Positions 8,329-16,675 of a DNA stretch of 30,681 bases are shown here, in pieces. Positions within the stretch are counted from its first letter, which is position 1; each line of letters starts with the position of its first letter. The translations under genes were made by a program, and so were the position numbers. The stretch covers positions 1 through 30,681 of the forward strand of contig CBDUQI010000052.1 in assembly GCA_965369325.1 (NCBI GenBank), read 5' to 3'. Under the pieces are notes generated by a model. It did no database searches. It was not told where the DNA came from and saw nothing but the letters and a program-made list of their open reading frames with translations. Origin of the DNA: CBDUQI01 sp965369325. Lineage in GTDB: Bacteria; Pseudomonadota; Gammaproteobacteria; Steroidobacterales; JBCBZW01.

Positions 8329-9348
8329 ATGACTTTATCTTTGATGACGATGGTTCCAAACACCGCGCAGCGCACACCGGACGCCCAAAGCGGTTTCAGC
8401 ATTATTGAAGTCATGGTCGCGTTGTTTATCGGCGTGTTCCTGCTGAGTGGTGCGCTCACCATATATGCCAGCAGCCGCAGCGCGGTGGAACTAAGCGCGC
8501 AAATGAGCCGTATGCTGGACAACTCACGCTTCGCGCTGGATCTGATCGAGCCAGATCTGCGGTCGGCCGGCTTTTGGGGCTTAACCAACGCCACTGAGTT
8601 CGTCGACGGGCGCGCAGGGCCGGGCGATCCGGCGGCCTATGTGGTCACCAACGATTGCGACACCAACTGGGCAGTGGACCTGGACAACCCCGTGGCCGGC
8701 AGCGATAACGTTAACCCGTTCACAGCCAGCTGCCTATCGGATCCCAAGGACTATCTTGACAGCACCGACGTGCTGGTCGTGCGCCATGCAGCCGACACCG
8801 CCATCGCCACGGCTAATCTGCAGGCCGGACATTTCTACATCCGCGCGGACGAGGCCCACGCAGAGATCTTCATCGGCACGGTTGAGCCCAACGGGTTTGC
8901 CGCAGCGGCACAGAACTTCGAGCTGATTACCCATGCGTACTTCATTGCACCGGGCTCGGACCTGGATGCCACGATGCCGTCGTTGCGACGGCTGGAACTG
9001 GATGACAACGGTGTGAACCCGCAGGTGAATAATGTGGAGGTGCTCTCCGGCGCCGAAGACTTTCAGGTCCAATACGGCTTGGATACCGATACTGACGGTT
9101 CGGTCAACAGTTATGTGGACGCCGACCCCGCGCTGGACTTCTCCCAGGTGCTGTCCGTGCGCTTGTGGCTGCGCATGCGCAATACCACCCAGGACGAGAC
9201 CTTTACCGATACCGCCACCTACACCTATGCTGATCAGTCGTTTGTACCATCCACCACCGTGGATACCAGCGACGATCACGTCAGACGCTTATTGGTGAGC
9301 AAAACCATCAGCCTGCGCAACCGACTGGTGGTACTGAACAACGGCTAG
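8329..9348 (+). CDS. pilW: Type IV pilus minor pilin PilW (copy 2)
   Basis: Second PilW, 339 residues. The leader ends G22/F23 (SGFSIIEVMVALFIGVFLLS) with Glu27 at +5. Landmarks shared with copy 1 include DNSRFALDLIEPDLRSAGFW, VVTNDC followed by a Trp-Ala motif, DVLVVRH, and the C-terminal VQYGLDTDTDGS plus RRLLVSKTISLRN (copy 1: RRLLISRTIQLRN). It is a full-length paralogue, not a fragment. It follows pilV by 9 bases and precedes pilX by 42 bases, so the tight coupling seen in copy 1 (ATGA overlaps) is relaxed here. Confidence 0.92.
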   Translation: MTLSLMTMVPNTAQRTPDAQSGFSIIEVMVALFIGVFLLSGALTIYASSRSAVELSAQMSRMLDNSRFALDLIEPDLRSAGFWGLTNATEFVDGRAGPGDPAAYVVTNDCDTNWAVDLDNPVAGSDNVNPFTASCLSDPKDYLDSTDVLVVRHAADTAIATANLQAGHFYIRADEAHAEIFIGTVEPNGFAAAAQNFELITHAYFIAPGSDLDATMPSLRRLELDDNGVNPQVNNVEVLSGAEDFQVQYGLDTDTDGSVNSYVDADPALDFSQVLSVRLWLRMRNTTQDETFTDTATYTYADQSFVPSTTVDTSDDHVRRLLVSKTISLRNRLVVLNNG

Positions 9349-9390
9349 CCTGCCTGCCAACTCGACACTGTTAAGACGCAAGGAAGCGCA

Positions 9391-9852
9391 ATGACAACCC
9401 AATCGCACTGTGCACACATCCACCGCCGATCACCCGCGCACCAACGCGGTGCCGCTCTGGTCGTGGGTCTCGTCCTGCTGCTGGTGATGACTCTGTTAGG
9501 GATCTCCGGCCTCACGGCCAATACCTTGGATCTAGCCATGTCGGGCAACACGCAGTTTTCACAAGATGCTTTCCAGGCGGCCGAGTCCGCCATTGAAGCG
9601 GAGCTGCAGATGGGTCCGCTGCCCGACACCAATGTCGCCCGCGTTGGCGGGCCGTTCAGTTTTGCCAACAACGTAACAGCAACTGCCACCACCACCTTTG
9701 GTGCGACACAAATGCCCCCGCCCGGCTACTCGCTCACCGAGTTTCAAGCGGATCACTACACCATCACCAGCACCGGCAACTCCAGCAAGAACGCCAACTC
9801 GCTGCACCTGCAGGGTTACTACGTCGTGATCCCTACCCCGACCAACGAATAA
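9391..9852 (+). CDS. pilX: Type IV pilus assembly protein PilX (copy 2)
   Basis: Second PilX, 153 residues. The 20-residue leader ends HQRG/AALVVGLVLLLVMTLLGISG, very like copy 1, and the following block (MSGNTQFSQDAFQAAESAIEAEL) is the classic PilX motif. There is no Glu at +5, as expected for the family. AAGGAA lies about 8 bases before the ATG. The stop codon sits inside the first arm of a hairpin that continues into the pilY1 leader, so ribosomes finishing pilX would disrupt that structure. Confidence 0.9.
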   Translation: MTTQSHCAHIHRRSPAHQRGAALVVGLVLLLVMTLLGISGLTANTLDLAMSGNTQFSQDAFQAAESAIEAELQMGPLPDTNVARVGGPFSFANNVTATATTTFGATQMPPPGYSLTEFQADHYTITSTGNSSKNANSLHLQGYYVVIPTPTNE

Positions 9853-9887
9853 GCGCGATCTGCGATCGCCTCTTTTTTGCGCTTATT
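9848..9887 (+). promoter_or_regulatory. Alternative hairpins between pilX and pilY1 (attenuator-like)
   Basis: Two overlapping structures compete. AATAAGCGC (9848-9856) pairs perfectly with GCGCTTATT (9879-9887). GCGATC (9855-9860) pairs with GATCGC (9864-9869) around a 3-base loop and is followed by CCTCTTTTTT, like a short terminator. They share bases 9855-9856, and the pilX stop (9850-9852) lies in the outer arm. The pilY1 ribosome site (GGAG at 9888-9891) starts immediately after the outer stem. The arrangement suggests control of pilY1 level by pilX translation, but it may be a simple leaky terminator. Confidence 0.5.
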
Positions 9888-9898
9888 GGAGAACCAGC

Positions 9899-12800
9899 AT
9901 GCAACTTGATCCCTTACGTCGATACCGCTTGACGCTGTCTGCGCTTGTCGCCTTCAGCCTCAGCACTGCGCCGGCACAGGCCGAAGACACTGAGCTTTTT
10001 GTGAACACGGCGGCGGATGCCGGGGTCGGCTTTTACCCCAATGTGCTGTTTATCGTGGACACTTCCGGCTCCATGGCCACAGAGACCGACTCCGGCGCCA
10101 CACGCATGGAAGTGGTGCAGAACGTGTTGAACGACTACTTGGATGATCTGCAGGACGTCAATGTGGGACTGATGCGCTTTGACAGCGGCTATGTGGATGG
10201 TGGCGGCGATTTCGAGGTGGATGATTTCGTCGAGGGCGGCGGCATGGTGCTGCACGCGGTGCAGAACATCGAAACCGCGCGTACCGATGTGAAGAGCACT
10301 GTTAACGCATTGACAGCCAGCGGCACCACCCAGCTAGCAGAGACCATGTATGAGGCGGCGCTGTACTACATGGGCGAAGACGTGTTCTTCGGTCTGACCA
10401 CACATGCCGGCAACTTCTGGGAAGACACCTCACCGGAGGCCTTCAGCCCCAGCGTGGCTGGCTCGCGCAGTGGCGACACCTATATCAGTCCGCTGACTCA
10501 ATGCGCGCCGAATCACATCGTGTATCTCACCGATGGCTTTGCCCAGTTGGATACCGAGGCCAACACACTGGTCCCTGCATTGCCCGGCTTCGGCGCCGAT
10601 GCATGCACCGACAACCCCGACTGGGACAACGGCGACCTGAACGTCGACGGCGACGGTGACTGCCTGGACGATGTCGCGGCGTATTTGTTTGAGAACGATC
10701 TGTTTGGCGATGAGGATGACGGCATCCAGAACGTCATCACCCACACGATCGGCTTTTTCACCGAAAGTGATTTACTGGAGGAAACGGCAGAACGTGGCGG
10801 CGGCGGTTACTACCTAGCCGATGATGCTGACACCTTGGCCGACGTGCTGGACAACATTCTATCGCAGGTCCGTGAGATTGGCACCGCATTTACCTCTCCC
10901 GGGGTCTCGATTAATGCCTATGATCGTACCAGCCATCTGGATGATCTTTACTTCAGTGTGTTCCAGCCCACCGAAGGCACGCACTGGCACGGCAACCTTA
11001 AACGCTACGAACTGGGCGAGCCGAGCGAAGATGGGGATCTTGTGGTACTGGATCAGACCGGCGCCGAAGCGGTCAACGGGCAGACCGGCTTCTTTAATGA
11101 CGATGCCCAAAGCTTCTGGTCGTCCGGCGTTGACGGCGGCGAAGTACAGCTGGGCGGTGCCGCCAGCCAGCTCACCAATTCACGCAGGGTACTCACTACC
11201 AAGCCCACCGGCGGCATAGTCGCTGTGCACGAGGACAACACCAGCGTACTGAGCAAGAGCGTGCTTGGCATTGACAACGAATCCGATGAGACGCTAAGTA
11301 AGTTACTCAAATGGGCGCGGGGCGTGGACGTCAAAGACGAGGACGGTGATGGCTCCTTTACAGACGCTCGGCTGGGCATGGGCGACCCCATGCACTCCAA
11401 ACCCAACATCGTCACCTATGGCCTGGGTGCAGATGAGGAAACCGGCCAGGATCTGGTGATATTCGTTGGCACCAACGATGGCTATTTGCATGCCTTCAAT
11501 GGCAGCACCGGTGCTGAGCACTTTGCATTTGTGCCGCATGAGTTGTTGACGAACCTGTGGCCGCTATATCAGAACTTCACCGGTCAGGACAAAATATATG
11601 GCATCGACGGCCCGCTGACCAGTTGGGTGCAGGACGGTGGCGACGGCTCTGTCGACAGCGGTGACCAAGTGTATCTGTACTTTGGTCTGCGCCGCGGCGG
11701 CAGCCAGTACTACGCACTGGATGTGAGCGATCTTAACAATCCCACCCTACTGTGGCAGATCTCCCCCGCCAGCTCCGGTTTCAGCCAACTCGGACAGACA
11801 TGGTCCAAGCCAGTCGTCGCGAAAATTCTCACCGGTAGCTTTGGTAACACTACCGAAATGGACGTGCTTGTCTTTGGAGGTGGCTACGACAAGCGTCAGG
11901 ACGAGTACTCCGCACATGCCACCGACGCCAGCGGCAACGCCGTATTTATGGTGAACGCCAATACCGGCGCGCTGGTATGGTCCGCCAGCAGTGCCAACAG
12001 CGCCAACACCGCAACCAGCGCGTTGTTTACCGAAATGAACAGCAGCATTACCGGCGCCATTCGGGTGCTCGACATGAATGCTGATGGTTATGCCGACCGC
12101 TTGTACGCCGCCGACCTGGGCGGTCGGGCGTGGCGTTTCGACATCCACAACCCGCTCAGTGATGGCGTGAGCTTTAACGTCACTGGCGGCGTGCTGGCCT
12201 CTCTGGGCGGCGCGGCCGACAGCACTGCAGCAAGCAACCGGCGTTTTTACTACGCACCGGATGTGGCGCTGGGTTACAGTGAAGGCGAAAGCTTCCTCAA
12301 CGTCACGCTGGCCTCAGGCTACCGCGCCCACCCTAAAGAGACGACTATCAACGACTTTTTCTACGCAGTGCGCGACTACAAGCCCTTTACTGTGTTGGGC
12401 ACCACCGAAGACCCCTCGGCGGAGTACACTTCGTATTATGGCTACTTGCACACTGACCTAGTGGATGTGCCAACCCAAAGCACTTTGGCTCACAACATCA
12501 AAGGCATGAAGATGCCAATGAACAGCTCATCCGGCGAAAAGGTACTGGCTGAGACGCGGATTTTTCAGAACATCGCCAGCTTCACCAGTTATCTGCCGGA
12601 CTCCGCGGTTTCAAGTGGTAGTTGTTACGCCGATCTTGGTAGCGGCAAACTCTACTCGGTAGACCTGGGCACCGGTGCCGCCACCTCCGCCATTCTCGAC
12701 AAGCCCGGCGTTCCGCCCGAGCCGATTTTTGTATTCACCGAGGCGGAGGATCCCACGGGCGATCCTGACACCTGCTTTGGTGCGCACTGCACCGGCTATA

Positions 12801-12976
12801 CCCCACCGGATACAGACGATGGCGACGGTGACGATGAAGACGAGGAAGAAGACGAGGACGACGGTAATCCCGGCGACCGTCAGGTCGGCTGCCTAGTCGG
12901 GCCGACGGCCTGCGACGCCGGGCAGATTGAGGCCCCGGTAAAGACCTTTTGGGTACAACGCAACACAGATAACTAA
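9899..12976 (+). CDS. pilY1: PilY1 tip adhesin / pilus biogenesis factor (copy 2)
   Basis: Second PilY1, 1025 residues. A signal peptide ends AQA/ED near residue 28; a von Willebrand A-like domain with MIDAS DTSGS at 54-58 follows. The C-terminal propeller has the calcium-loop-like segment at about 579 (D.GDGSVDSGDQ) before LYFGLRRGGSQYYALDV, and a second at about 725 (DMNADGYADRLYAADLGG). Near the C-terminus is an almost purely acidic run (DDGDGDDEDEEEDEDDG) and then CLVGPTAC, and the protein ends near FWVQ. Compared with copy 1 the N-terminal domain is shorter and the Cys-rich linker is replaced by the acidic run. Pairing with its own pilVWX suggests a distinct tip complex. No pilE follows; only 127 bases separate it from the convergent lspA. 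Confidence 0.94.
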   Translation: MQLDPLRRYRLTLSALVAFSLSTAPAQAEDTELFVNTAADAGVGFYPNVLFIVDTSGSMATETDSGATRMEVVQNVLNDYLDDLQDVNVGLMRFDSGYVDGGGDFEVDDFVEGGGMVLHAVQNIETARTDVKSTVNALTASGTTQLAETMYEAALYYMGEDVFFGLTTHAGNFWEDTSPEAFSPSVAGSRSGDTYISPLTQCAPNHIVYLTDGFAQLDTEANTLVPALPGFGADACTDNPDWDNGDLNVDGDGDCLDDVAAYLFENDLFGDEDDGIQNVITHTIGFFTESDLLEETAERGGGGYYLADDADTLADVLDNILSQVREIGTAFTSPGVSINAYDRTSHLDDLYFSVFQPTEGTHWHGNLKRYELGEPSEDGDLVVLDQTGAEAVNGQTGFFNDDAQSFWSSGVDGGEVQLGGAASQLTNSRRVLTTKPTGGIVAVHEDNTSVLSKSVLGIDNESDETLSKLLKWARGVDVKDEDGDGSFTDARLGMGDPMHSKPNIVTYGLGADEETGQDLVIFVGTNDGYLHAFNGSTGAEHFAFVPHELLTNLWPLYQNFTGQDKIYGIDGPLTSWVQDGGDGSVDSGDQVYLYFGLRRGGSQYYALDVSDLNNPTLLWQISPASSGFSQLGQTWSKPVVAKILTGSFGNTTEMDVLVFGGGYDKRQDEYSAHATDASGNAVFMVNANTGALVWSASSANSANTATSALFTEMNSSITGAIRVLDMNADGYADRLYAADLGGRAWRFDIHNPLSDGVSFNVTGGVLASLGGAADSTAASNRRFYYAPDVALGYSEGESFLNVTLASGYRAHPKETTINDFFYAVRDYKPFTVLGTTEDPSAEYTSYYGYLHTDLVDVPTQSTLAHNIKGMKMPMNSSSGEKVLAETRIFQNIASFTSYLPDSAVSSGSCYADLGSGKLYSVDLGTGAATSAILDKPGVPPEPIFVFTEAEDPTGDPDTCFGAHCTGYTPPDTDDGDGDDEDEEEDEDDGNPGDRQVGCLVGPTACDAGQIEAPVKTFWVQRNTDN

Positions 12977-13009
12977 CGGGGGAGTTGGGATGACCGGCAG
13001 CTTGGGTAA

Positions 13010-13027
13010 GCGGGCGATCCAGCCCGC
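13010..13027 (+). terminator. Weak hairpin after the second pilY1
   Basis: GCGGGC (13010-13015) pairs with GCCCGC (13022-13027) around six bases, 33 bases after the pilY1 stop. No T run follows on the + strand, so it is at best an imperfect terminator. The interval 12977-13103 holds no other convincing feature. Confidence 0.3.
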
Positions 13028-13103
13028 GGGGTACGCCGATCAGCCCGGTGGGTGCGTAGTAAACGGTGTCCGGTCAGACGACTCGTTTACGTCTAGCTTA
13101 GGA

Positions 13104-13793
13104 CTAGGGCTCCTCGCCCGGGCGACCGGGCGCGCGGCTTTCCCGGGTCCAGAAACTCTCCAGCACCAGCATCACCGCACCTACGCTAATCGCCATATCC
13201 GCTATGTTAAAGGCGGGCCAGTACAGATCGTTCCAGTGCGCGTGGATAAAATCCACCACGTAACCAAACCTCACCCGGTCGATCACATTGCCGAGCGCGC
13301 CCCCCAACACCAGTGCCAGTGAACAGGCAAGCCAGGCTTGCCCGCTCCGCGGCAGGCGCCACAACCACACGAACAACACCACGCCCACCACCAGCGCCAA
13401 CCCGATAAACAGCCAATGCTGCCAGCCGCCCGCATCCGCCAAAATGCTAAAGGCTGCGCCGTAGTTATGCAGCCGGGTAAAGTCCAGCCAGCCGGTAATG
13501 AACAACGGCCTTGCGTACTCAAAGTTGGCGATCACATGCGCCTTGGTGAGCTGATCAAGCACAACCACCAACGCCGTCAGCCACAGCCACGCAGTGGCGC
13601 CGTGCCCGCCTAACAGCCAACGGATGAGTGACCGCCCATTGGCCGCCTGGGGCGCATCCGACATCGCCTGCGGGTCGTTCGGCGGCGGCTTGTCCGGTTC
13701 ACCCGCGTGTTCCGCCGACGTTATAGGGCCTGCTGCCAGCTCCACGGTAGACTCTGGCCCCGGTGTCTGCTGCCTGTCCGACTTGTCATTCAC
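13104..13793 (-). CDS. lspA: Lipoprotein signal peptidase II with N-terminal extension
   Basis: LspA cleaves the signal peptide of diacylglyceryl-prolipoproteins in the inner membrane. Both catalytic aspartates are present, Asp172 in NVIDR and Asp199 in NIADM, as are conserved blocks DQLTK (80-84) and LHNYGAAFSILADAGGW. Four hydrophobic segments fit the family. The start is GTG at 13793, overlapping the ileS stop as GTGA, which supports coupling. The predicted protein (229 residues) is about 60 longer than usual; the first 55 residues are polar, Pro/Ala/Glu-rich and lie before the first membrane helix. An alternative ATG at 13664 would shorten this to about 186 residues. The usual downstream fkpB and ispH are missing. 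Confidence 0.93.
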   Translation of the reverse strand: MNDKSDRQQTPGPESTVELAAGPITSAEHAGEPDKPPPNDPQAMSDAPQAANGRSLIRWLLGGHGATAWLWLTALVVVLDQLTKAHVIANFEYARPLFITGWLDFTRLHNYGAAFSILADAGGWQHWLFIGLALVVGVVLFVWLWRLPRSGQAWLACSLALVLGGALGNVIDRVRFGYVVDFIHAHWNDLYWPAFNIADMAISVGAVMLVLESFWTRESRAPGRPGEEP

Positions 13794-16642
13794 GCATGTT
13801 CTCGCACTTCCCCTTCACCACTAATGTTACTGATGCAGCGCCCACAAATGTCGGCATGCTCGGGATGCTTACCCACATCTTCGCAGCGATGCCAGCAGCG
13901 TGCACATTTGCCGTGCGCGCTGGCGTGTGCGCTCACCCATAACTCCCCGATCACCGGCCCGGATACATCGCTGGCATCATCCGGTTTATCAGCCAGTGCC
14001 CCCAACGAAGCCTCTGAGGTGATAAGCACAAAATGCAACTCATCACCCAACGGGGCCAATATGTTATACAACGGTTCGGGGGCAAAAATACTCACGCTGG
14101 CTTCTAGCGACGAGCCAATGTCGCCTTCGTCACGCAGGCGCTCCAACTCACGCGCCACCGCGTCGCGCACCTGCACAATGCGCTCCCAATCCAGCGCACT
14201 GGTGCCGGTGGCTGGCAATGAGTACCACTGCGCCAGCATGACCGACTCTTCACGCTCCCCAGGCATCAACTGCCAGATCTCCTCAGCAGTAAATGACAAA
14301 ATCGGCGTCAACCACCGCACCAGCATCTCCAGGACGTGCTGCATCGCGCTCTGCGCCGAACGGCGTGCCCGACTATTCGCATCCGTGGTGTACAGGCGGT
14401 CCTTAATGATATCCAAATAAAAGCCGCCCAGATCCGTGATGCAGAAGTTGTGCAGCTTTTGGTAAATATTGTGGAACTCGTAGCGTTCATAAGCGGCCGC
14501 GATCTCTTCGTGCAACTGCTGCGCGCGGGCCACTACCCAGGCATCCAACGACAGCATTTCGCTCACCGCAAGGGTATGCTCCGCCGGATCGAACCCTTGC
14601 AGGTTGCCGAGCAGAAAGCGCGCGGTATTTCGAATACGACGGTATGAATCTGAGATACGTTTTAGAATTTCTGTGGAAATAGATAGCTCGCCCCGATAGT
14701 CGGTGGCAGCCACCCACAAGCGCAGCACATCAGCCCCTTCGCGATTCCACACTTCCTGTGGTGCAGTGGTGTTGCCTACCGACTTGGACATCTTGTGACC
14801 GCGCTCATCTACCGTGAAGCCGTGCGTCAACACCGCTTTGTACGGGGCACGCCCATACATCGCGATCGAGGTCAGCAATGAGCTCTGAAACCAGCCACGA
14901 TGCTGATCCGAGCCTTCCAGGACCAGGTCTGCCGGGGTGCCTACCTCATCGCGAAAACCGGCCACACAGTGGTGCGCCAGGCCCGAGTCGATCCATACAT
15001 CCATCACGTCGGTGACTTTGACGTAGTCGTTGGCCTCATCCCCAAGCAGTTGTGATGCATCCAGATCAAACCAAGCGTTGATACCGTCCTGCTCCACCAG
15101 GCTGGCCACCTTATCCAGCAGCTCGCTGGTGCGCGGGTGCAACTCATCGGTGTGCTTGTGGGTAAACAACGCGATTGGCACGCCCCAACTGCGCTGGCGC
15201 GAGATGCACCAGTCCGGACGCCCGTCAATCATCCCGGTGATGCGCGCCTGCCCCCAATCGGGAATCCAGTCAACCGAGGGGATTTTCGCCAACGTCTGCC
15301 TGCGCAAGCCGGCCGACTCCATGCCGATAAACCACTGCGGGGTAGCGCGAAAAATCACCGGCGACTTATGTCGCCAGCAATGCGGGTAGCTGTGCTCAAC
15401 CTCGCTGCTCATCAACAGCACGTGATGCTCGCGCAGAATCTCGATGATGTTGGCATTGGCTTTGTGAACAAACTGTCCCTCAACCAGGGGGGTACCGGGG
15501 ACGAAACACCCGTCAGGGCCAACCGGATTGTCGACCGCCAGCCCGTGTTCCAGGCCGGCCTGGAAATCCTCCTGACCGTGACCAGGTGCGGTGTGCACCG
15601 CACCGGTGCCCGCCTCAGTGGTGACATGCTCGCCAGTGATGATCGGCACGATGCGCTGATAGAAAGGATGCCGCACGCGCACGCCGTTCAACGCCTGCCC
15701 CGTGCAGGTGCCAACCACTTGGTAATCAGTGACGCCGTAGCGCGCCATGATGTCCTCCACCATCACCTGCGCCAACACAATACGATTGGCCTGGGTGGCG
15801 CCGGGGGGCACGAATTGGACGGCCGCGTAAACCAGCTCCGCATGCACGGCCACTGCCTGGTTGCCTGGCAGCGTCCAGGGGGTAGTGGTCCAGATGGCGA
15901 TGCCAACAGGGCCTTCGCCGCCCAAGCCACCGCTCGCGGCGAACGCCGCTGCAAAGGTCTGTTCATCGTCTGCCGCAAATAGCACATCGATAGTGGGTGA
16001 GCGTTTGTCCTGGTACTCCACCTCGGCTTCAGCCAGCGATGAGCGGCAGTCCAAACACCAGTGCACTGGCTTGTAGCCTTTGTACAGATGGCCGTTTTCG
16101 ATAATTTTGGCAAACGCTCGCAGTTGCTCCGCTTCGTAATTGGGCTGCATGGTGAGATACGGCTGATCCCACTTGCCCAGAACGCCCAGGCGGCGAAAAT
16201 CGGTGCGCTGCGTTGCTACCTGCGACATCGCGTGCTCGCGACACATCTGGCGAAACGTCGACTCATCAATGTCCGTGCGCTTTTTCTTTTTATTTTTGAG
16301 TTTTTTCTCAATCTGGTGCTCAATCGGCAGGCCGTGACAGTCCCAACCCGGCACATAAGGAGAATCGTAGCCGTCCAGGCGCCGTGACTTGACGACAATG
16401 TCCTTCAACACCTTGTTCAGCGCGTGGCCAATGTGAATCTGCGCATTGGCATACGGTGGCCCGTCCAGCAGCGTAAAACGCTTGCGCCCTTTGCCTGCCG
16501 CCTCCACCTTGGCGTAGATATCGTTGCTCTCCCACCAGCTCAGCATTTGCGGTTCGCGCTTGGCCAGATTGGCGCGCATAGCAAATGCCGTGCTCGGCAG
16601 ATTCAAGGTCGCCTTATAGTCGGTTTTGGTCTCGTCAGTCAC
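13790..16642 (-). CDS. ileS: Isoleucyl-tRNA synthetase
   Basis: Class I aminoacyl-tRNA synthetase charging tRNA-Ile in the cytoplasm; 950 residues, full length for the bacterial eubacterial-type enzyme. The HIGH motif (GPPYANAQIHIGHALNK, His70-His73) and the KMSKS motif (617-621) are intact, and the C-terminal zinc-binding knuckle is present with Cys913, Cys916, Cys933 and Cys936 (CARC and CGRC). The editing domain is recognisable in TTTPWTLPGNQAVAVH. The start is GTG at 16642 with a GGTGAG ribosome site. It lies 33 bases after ribF and overlaps lspA (GTGA), giving the classic ribF-ileS-lspA operon. Confidence 0.97.
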   Translation of the reverse strand: MTDETKTDYKATLNLPSTAFAMRANLAKREPQMLSWWESNDIYAKVEAAGKGRKRFTLLDGPPYANAQIHIGHALNKVLKDIVVKSRRLDGYDSPYVPGWDCHGLPIEHQIEKKLKNKKKKRTDIDESTFRQMCREHAMSQVATQRTDFRRLGVLGKWDQPYLTMQPNYEAEQLRAFAKIIENGHLYKGYKPVHWCLDCRSSLAEAEVEYQDKRSPTIDVLFAADDEQTFAAAFAASGGLGGEGPVGIAIWTTTPWTLPGNQAVAVHAELVYAAVQFVPPGATQANRIVLAQVMVEDIMARYGVTDYQVVGTCTGQALNGVRVRHPFYQRIVPIITGEHVTTEAGTGAVHTAPGHGQEDFQAGLEHGLAVDNPVGPDGCFVPGTPLVEGQFVHKANANIIEILREHHVLLMSSEVEHSYPHCWRHKSPVIFRATPQWFIGMESAGLRRQTLAKIPSVDWIPDWGQARITGMIDGRPDWCISRQRSWGVPIALFTHKHTDELHPRTSELLDKVASLVEQDGINAWFDLDASQLLGDEANDYVKVTDVMDVWIDSGLAHHCVAGFRDEVGTPADLVLEGSDQHRGWFQSSLLTSIAMYGRAPYKAVLTHGFTVDERGHKMSKSVGNTTAPQEVWNREGADVLRLWVAATDYRGELSISTEILKRISDSYRRIRNTARFLLGNLQGFDPAEHTLAVSEMLSLDAWVVARAQQLHEEIAAAYERYEFHNIYQKLHNFCITDLGGFYLDIIKDRLYTTDANSRARRSAQSAMQHVLEMLVRWLTPILSFTAEEIWQLMPGEREESVMLAQWYSLPATGTSALDWERIVQVRDAVARELERLRDEGDIGSSLEASVSIFAPEPLYNILAPLGDELHFVLITSEASLGALADKPDDASDVSGPVIGELWVSAHASAHGKCARCWHRCEDVGKHPEHADICGRCISNISGEGEVREHA

Positions 16643-16675
16643 GTCTCACCCAAGGCCTCTCGGCCTGTTACTCGC

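Noticed and set aside
7101..13103. Mobile element origin of the second pil set
   Set aside because: I found no transposase, integrase, tRNA or flanking direct repeats. A simple tandem duplication explains the copies better.
12990..13322. A 110-codon + strand ORF after the second pilY1, with a GGGGGAG ribosome site 6 bases before its ATG
   Set aside because: The first 38 codons are in the intergenic space but the rest is antisense to lspA. It has no prepilin leader or hydrophobic helix, so it is not a missing pilE.
15137..15982. A 281-codon + strand frame inside ileS
   Set aside because: Antisense to a well-conserved synthetase region, with no ribosome site or recognisable domain.
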